Below are positions 60,801 to 64,000 of a DNA stretch of 64,000 nt, one piece after another. Position 1 is the stretch's first letter. Each line of letters begins with the position of its first letter. Source of the DNA: Metarhizium brunneum (lineage: Eukaryota; Ascomycota; Sordariomycetes; Hypocreales; Clavicipitaceae). The stretch lies in NCBI RefSeq assembly GCF_013426205.1, contig NC_089422.1:4650001-4714000 (forward strand). The letters are read 5' to 3'. Both the position numbers and the translations under genes were made by a program. Below the pieces are notes generated by a model that was not told the origin of the DNA, searched no databases, and saw nothing but the letters and a program-made list of their open reading frames with translations.

Positions 60801-63584
60801 GTAGCCATCGTCAATGTTGGTTGGACTTAGAAGCTAGTTGTTTTCTTGGTGCGTTCCAAGATTTTTCAGCACGTTTTTTAGGCGGGTGTGGCGTATCCTT
60901 GTTCATAAGTGGGAGCATCATGTGGAGAATATGTCATGGAAGCTTTCTCGAATGAGTGAAGACTAACCCATCGTAGTTTCTTGCCCATGCCCAAGTACTA
61001 CATACGAGTTGCATGTACCAGGATAGGCCTGCGAGGACTTCATGCCCATCGTCGATGTCGTCCTAAGAAGCACTAAATACCCCTTTTGACGAAGGTCGAG
61101 TTTTGGAACCACAACATGCCCCCCACAATGCCAGAGAACCTGACGCTGAATACAGACGATGATGACTTCCTCGCCCGTCATATTGGACTTTCTCTCCACG
61201 GCTTTGGATGAAGCACTACCAATGGTCTCCCTGCTGGGCCTAGAACCCAGCCAAGCGGCGACTGGTGCCTTGCATGATTGTAGAAGATCAGCTCCAAACA
61301 AAGACCAGGTTGAGTGGAGGCGGCAAAGAAGGGCAAATACGCCACATTTATTGCTCAGCAAGGAGTATGTCCAATACCGTCAAACGGCCTGAACCTCGAG
61401 CTCGGCTTCTGGTCCTTGGAGTATGGTTGTGCCTGGCATAGAACGAGTGCCTGCCTGGTCTTGCAAAATGCCACTGTCTGTACGGAAGAGCTCCACCGGG
61501 AACGAAGCCGAGCATTACTACACCCAGGCCCTAGGAATAGGAACTCGGAATGGTCTACCTGTAACTAGGCACCTGCCTGGCTAGGGACAAGATAAGCGTT
61601 GGCCAGCGTGGAGATGGAAGAGATGTGGATATGGTGTCGTAATGCAAGCAACCATCAAGGCGAACGGCAGTCGACGATGAGTCCAAAGAGTTGATTTCTG
61701 CTCAATACAAAGATTCACAGTTGGGTATTTGCGTGAAGCCCCTGCTGCTGAAGAGGGGGTGACAAGGAGAAGGAGTAAGGGACCTGCAGGTCTTATTATG
61801 CACAGAGCCATCCTACTGCAGGCGATGTACCGTACGGATTATCAAGTCGCGTATGCTTGGAGCATGTGGTTGCCAAGAATGCAGATGCAGACCTGTGGCT
61901 ACAGAACTTAAAAGCGATGATAGCGTGACAATTCTGTATGCCAATTTGACTAGTTATGCGTCCTGATTTGAGTTATTTTGGTGTTGAGTTGCAGTCACGA
62001 TGGGACCGGGCCACGGAACCGCATCCCGCTGTTTCTTGGAGTTCAGATTGCTTGGTGGTTTAGACTATCCAATGCGCCGGAGGTAGCAACACGAAACATC
62101 AGCCCAGCCTGATTCTTTGTTGGCGTTGCTTGCCCATTGCAGTCCGGATGAGGGCTGGCTCTGACAAACAAAGCTCCAGAATGACTACTGACATACTCCC
62201 ACCCCTCGACTTGATGGGTAGCTCCAAATGACATCTAAACCACTGGCCTTCACAGCGATTTCCGCTTACTGCACGATCGAAATGAGCTATTGTAGTTGCA
62301 CATAATGCCATGATTATTTTGCTGGCGTGCATTTGACACCATTTTCGGTTGTATAGTAGAGTCTGTCCCTGTTGATGTCTGTAGTTGCTTCATCGTTCAT
62401 GGCTATCATGCCTAAACCATCTATGTATGTAGTTTGGACATGACAAGGGCGTATTCGGAGTGGTGTGCCATGACGGTGCTGTCTGGAGCAGCGCAGATTT
62501 CCGATACATAATTATCGAGCTGTGGGATGCCAAGCTGTACTCCGTATTGTATGCACATACTATTTATTGCATCTGAGACGCCCCAAACTTGTCCCAATGC
62601 CGGCTATATCATGTTTCTGCATGCAATAGGTGGTGAGGTGCTTCTGTGCTACTCGTGGTTGGGCAGGTCTGAGCATGGCGGGCGTATTTCGGAATCCTAA
62701 GGACCAAGCAGGCTCGAATATGGGATAACAGCGCACTAATACTTCACACAAGGACCAGATACAAAATCGGAGAAAGGGCATACAATGGCCCCTAGGCCGT
62801 AACCAGCTGCAAGTTTTGAAGCAGGGCGGCAATTATCGTACCAGGCAGTTCAACGGCATGTACGGAGTATGTACATGCAGTATGCACGTCTCACTTTCGT
62901 TCCAGGGGCACGTGCAGAGCCATGATGACTGGTGACGAAGAACAAAACGAGCTGGCTCATCAACTTGGCGATTGCACGGCGTGCAACGTAGCGGCCGGGT
63001 GCTCTGGGAAGCAGTCAGGACTCAGGAACCTCGAGATGCAGATGCCTGTTTTCTATTCAACGATGGCCCCGGGAGATGACACTTACAAGTCCAGAAATTA
63101 GCCTTGACGACGTTTCCGTGGCATTTGGCTTGCGTACATTGTAGTACTACTACCCAGGTGCCTAGGGTTGACCAACCGGGCACTCTGTACTCCGTAGATT
63201 GGCATTGTAAAGTGACTAGCTGGCCATGAGACAGAAACTTGATTGTGAGATGCGCCTCTGAACAGCCAATGACCAACGATAGTAGGCGACACAAAACGAT
63301 ATCTGCGGCAGGAGCACCTGACATCTGGACGCTTGGAACGAGGAAAGTGCTGCAAGTGCAGTAGGCACCTAGCTAGGTAGGTACAACCTTACTGTACTCC
63401 GTAGTTTACATGCAGTCAACCACCACCTACTCCGGCCCAGCTGTGGTAGTTTCTCAAGCCTCCACATTTATTCAGCTTCGCCTTCTCGGCGCAATTATTT
63501 CCATCATCACACAGCCGCCCAAAAAGCAACGGTGCCTGCGTATTTTCAGAACGGGCACCGTGGTTTCAGTACGAATGGTAGACT

Positions 63585-63602
63585 GTACGGAGTACTCCGT
63601 AC
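63585..63602. repeat. 18-bp palindrome, copy 1 of the dispersed motif dimer
   Basis: GTACGGAGTACTCCGTAC, a perfect palindrome with CGG-N6-CCG at its core, identical to the copy at 63748-63765. Confidence 0.95.
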
Positions 63603-63710
63603 TTACAATGTATGTTTGTATGCACGTACATATGTTTTCGAATTAAACGGCCACAACCGATGCCCCTGGCAGCCCGTTTGGAAATTTCTGCTCTGATAAC
63701 TCTCCGTATG

Positions 63711-63735
63711 TATGTATGTACATTGTACATACATA
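63711..63735. repeat. 12-bp inverted repeat, 1-nt spacer
   Basis: TATGTATGTACA, one T, TGTACATACATA. It lies 13 bp left of the second 18-bp palindrome. Confidence 0.9.
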
Positions 63736-63747
63736 TGTACAGACCCC

Positions 63748-63765
63748 GTACGGAGTACTCCGTAC
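63748..63765. repeat. 18-bp palindrome, copy 2
   Basis: Identical to 63585-63602, with 145 bp between the two copies. Confidence 0.95.
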
Positions 63766-63800
63766 TGTATTCCGGCTCGTTGAACACTTGGAAATCGTTT

Positions 63801-63826
63801 TGGTGCCCTTGTCTGGTGCCCTTGTC
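63801..63826. repeat. 13-bp direct tandem repeat, two copies
   Basis: TGGTGCCCTTGTC twice head to tail, at the non-coding window end. Confidence 0.9.
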
Positions 63827-64000
63827 TGGCTCCTCATTAGCCCCTCCCAATCACCAGTTGCTAGTCATCAATGAGTTGCGGCATCCTTGCATCCATGCCT
63901 CGCATCCTTGTTTAGCCTACTGAGCGACGAGGCTGGTTACTACCCACAAGACTTGGCCCCTTTGAGACCCTTGGCCGTTTTTCCAGGCATGGGGGCGAGT

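Larger units (their letters stand above)
57827..64000. other. 6.2 kb region without supportable genes
   Basis: Frames up to about 168 codons occur on both strands, many with no ATG, none with family features. Motif copies are at 59505, 62539, 62861, 63189, 63396, 63586, 63594, 63749 and 63757, rising towards the window end. A 13-bp direct repeat (TGGTGCCCTTGTC, two copies) is at 63801-63826. No transposase, reverse-transcriptase or terminal repeats were recognised. Confidence 0.5.

Noticed and set aside
1..64000. tRNA, rRNA, CRISPR, transposon and biosynthetic-cluster signals
   Set aside because: Scanned for B-box GGTTCGANNCC, terminal repeats, transposase/RT motifs and PKS/NRPS/terpene motifs; none convincing. 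CRISPR is not expected in a fungus.

Overview
The window looks like nuclear DNA of a filamentous ascomycete, probably in Hypocreales and possibly Clavicipitaceae. Genes are split by short GT-AG introns, mostly 55-130 bp with CTAAC-type branch sites. The families are fungal (velvet factor, WSC/DUF1996 secreted protein, DUF7729 GPI protein, PMD1-type ABC pump, fungal Bre1). Intergenic DNA carries many copies of a short ACTCCGTA / TACGGAGT motif. The genus is inference. Fifteen protein-coding genes can be supported. I saw no tRNA, rRNA, CRISPR array or intact transposon.

Left part (0-11.5 kb), all minus strand: a conserved fungal protein of unknown function, a DHA1-type MFS drug transporter, the 25S rRNA m5C methyltransferase Rcm1/NSUN5, and a secreted DUF1996 + WSC protein with a tandem-repeat linker. 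A 4.6 kb gene-free stretch follows. Then come a velvet-domain regulator closest to VelC (16.2-17.8 kb, 5' end unresolved), a 6.7 kb gene-free stretch, a DUF7729 GPI-anchored surface protein (24.5-25.8 kb), and another 4.3 kb without genes.

Middle part (30-48.6 kb): a full-size ABCB multidrug pump (minus), a SARAF-like ER calcium-entry regulator (plus), Bre1 H2B ubiquitin ligase (minus) diverging from the TFIIIB subunit Bdp1 (plus) over a 0.5 kb shared promoter, Rad23 (minus, seven exons), and an unknown four-helix membrane protein with a long serine-rich tail (minus).

Right part (48.6-64 kb): 4.6 kb without genes, a (6-4) photolyase/cryptochrome gene (plus) that converges on a TPR-like gene (minus) with a suspicious double frame change, and a Bud21/Utp16-like U3 snoRNP protein (plus). 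The last 6.2 kb has no supportable gene and ends in a dense cluster of perfect palindromes.

Most genes are housekeeping or chromatin/DNA-repair genes and membrane exporters. They do not form an obvious biosynthetic cluster or defence system. The least explained signal is non-coding: about thirty copies of an 8-bp motif, roughly fifteen times chance, all between genes, some assembled into an 18-bp palindrome with a CGG-N6-CCG core, plus several isolated perfect inverted repeats.
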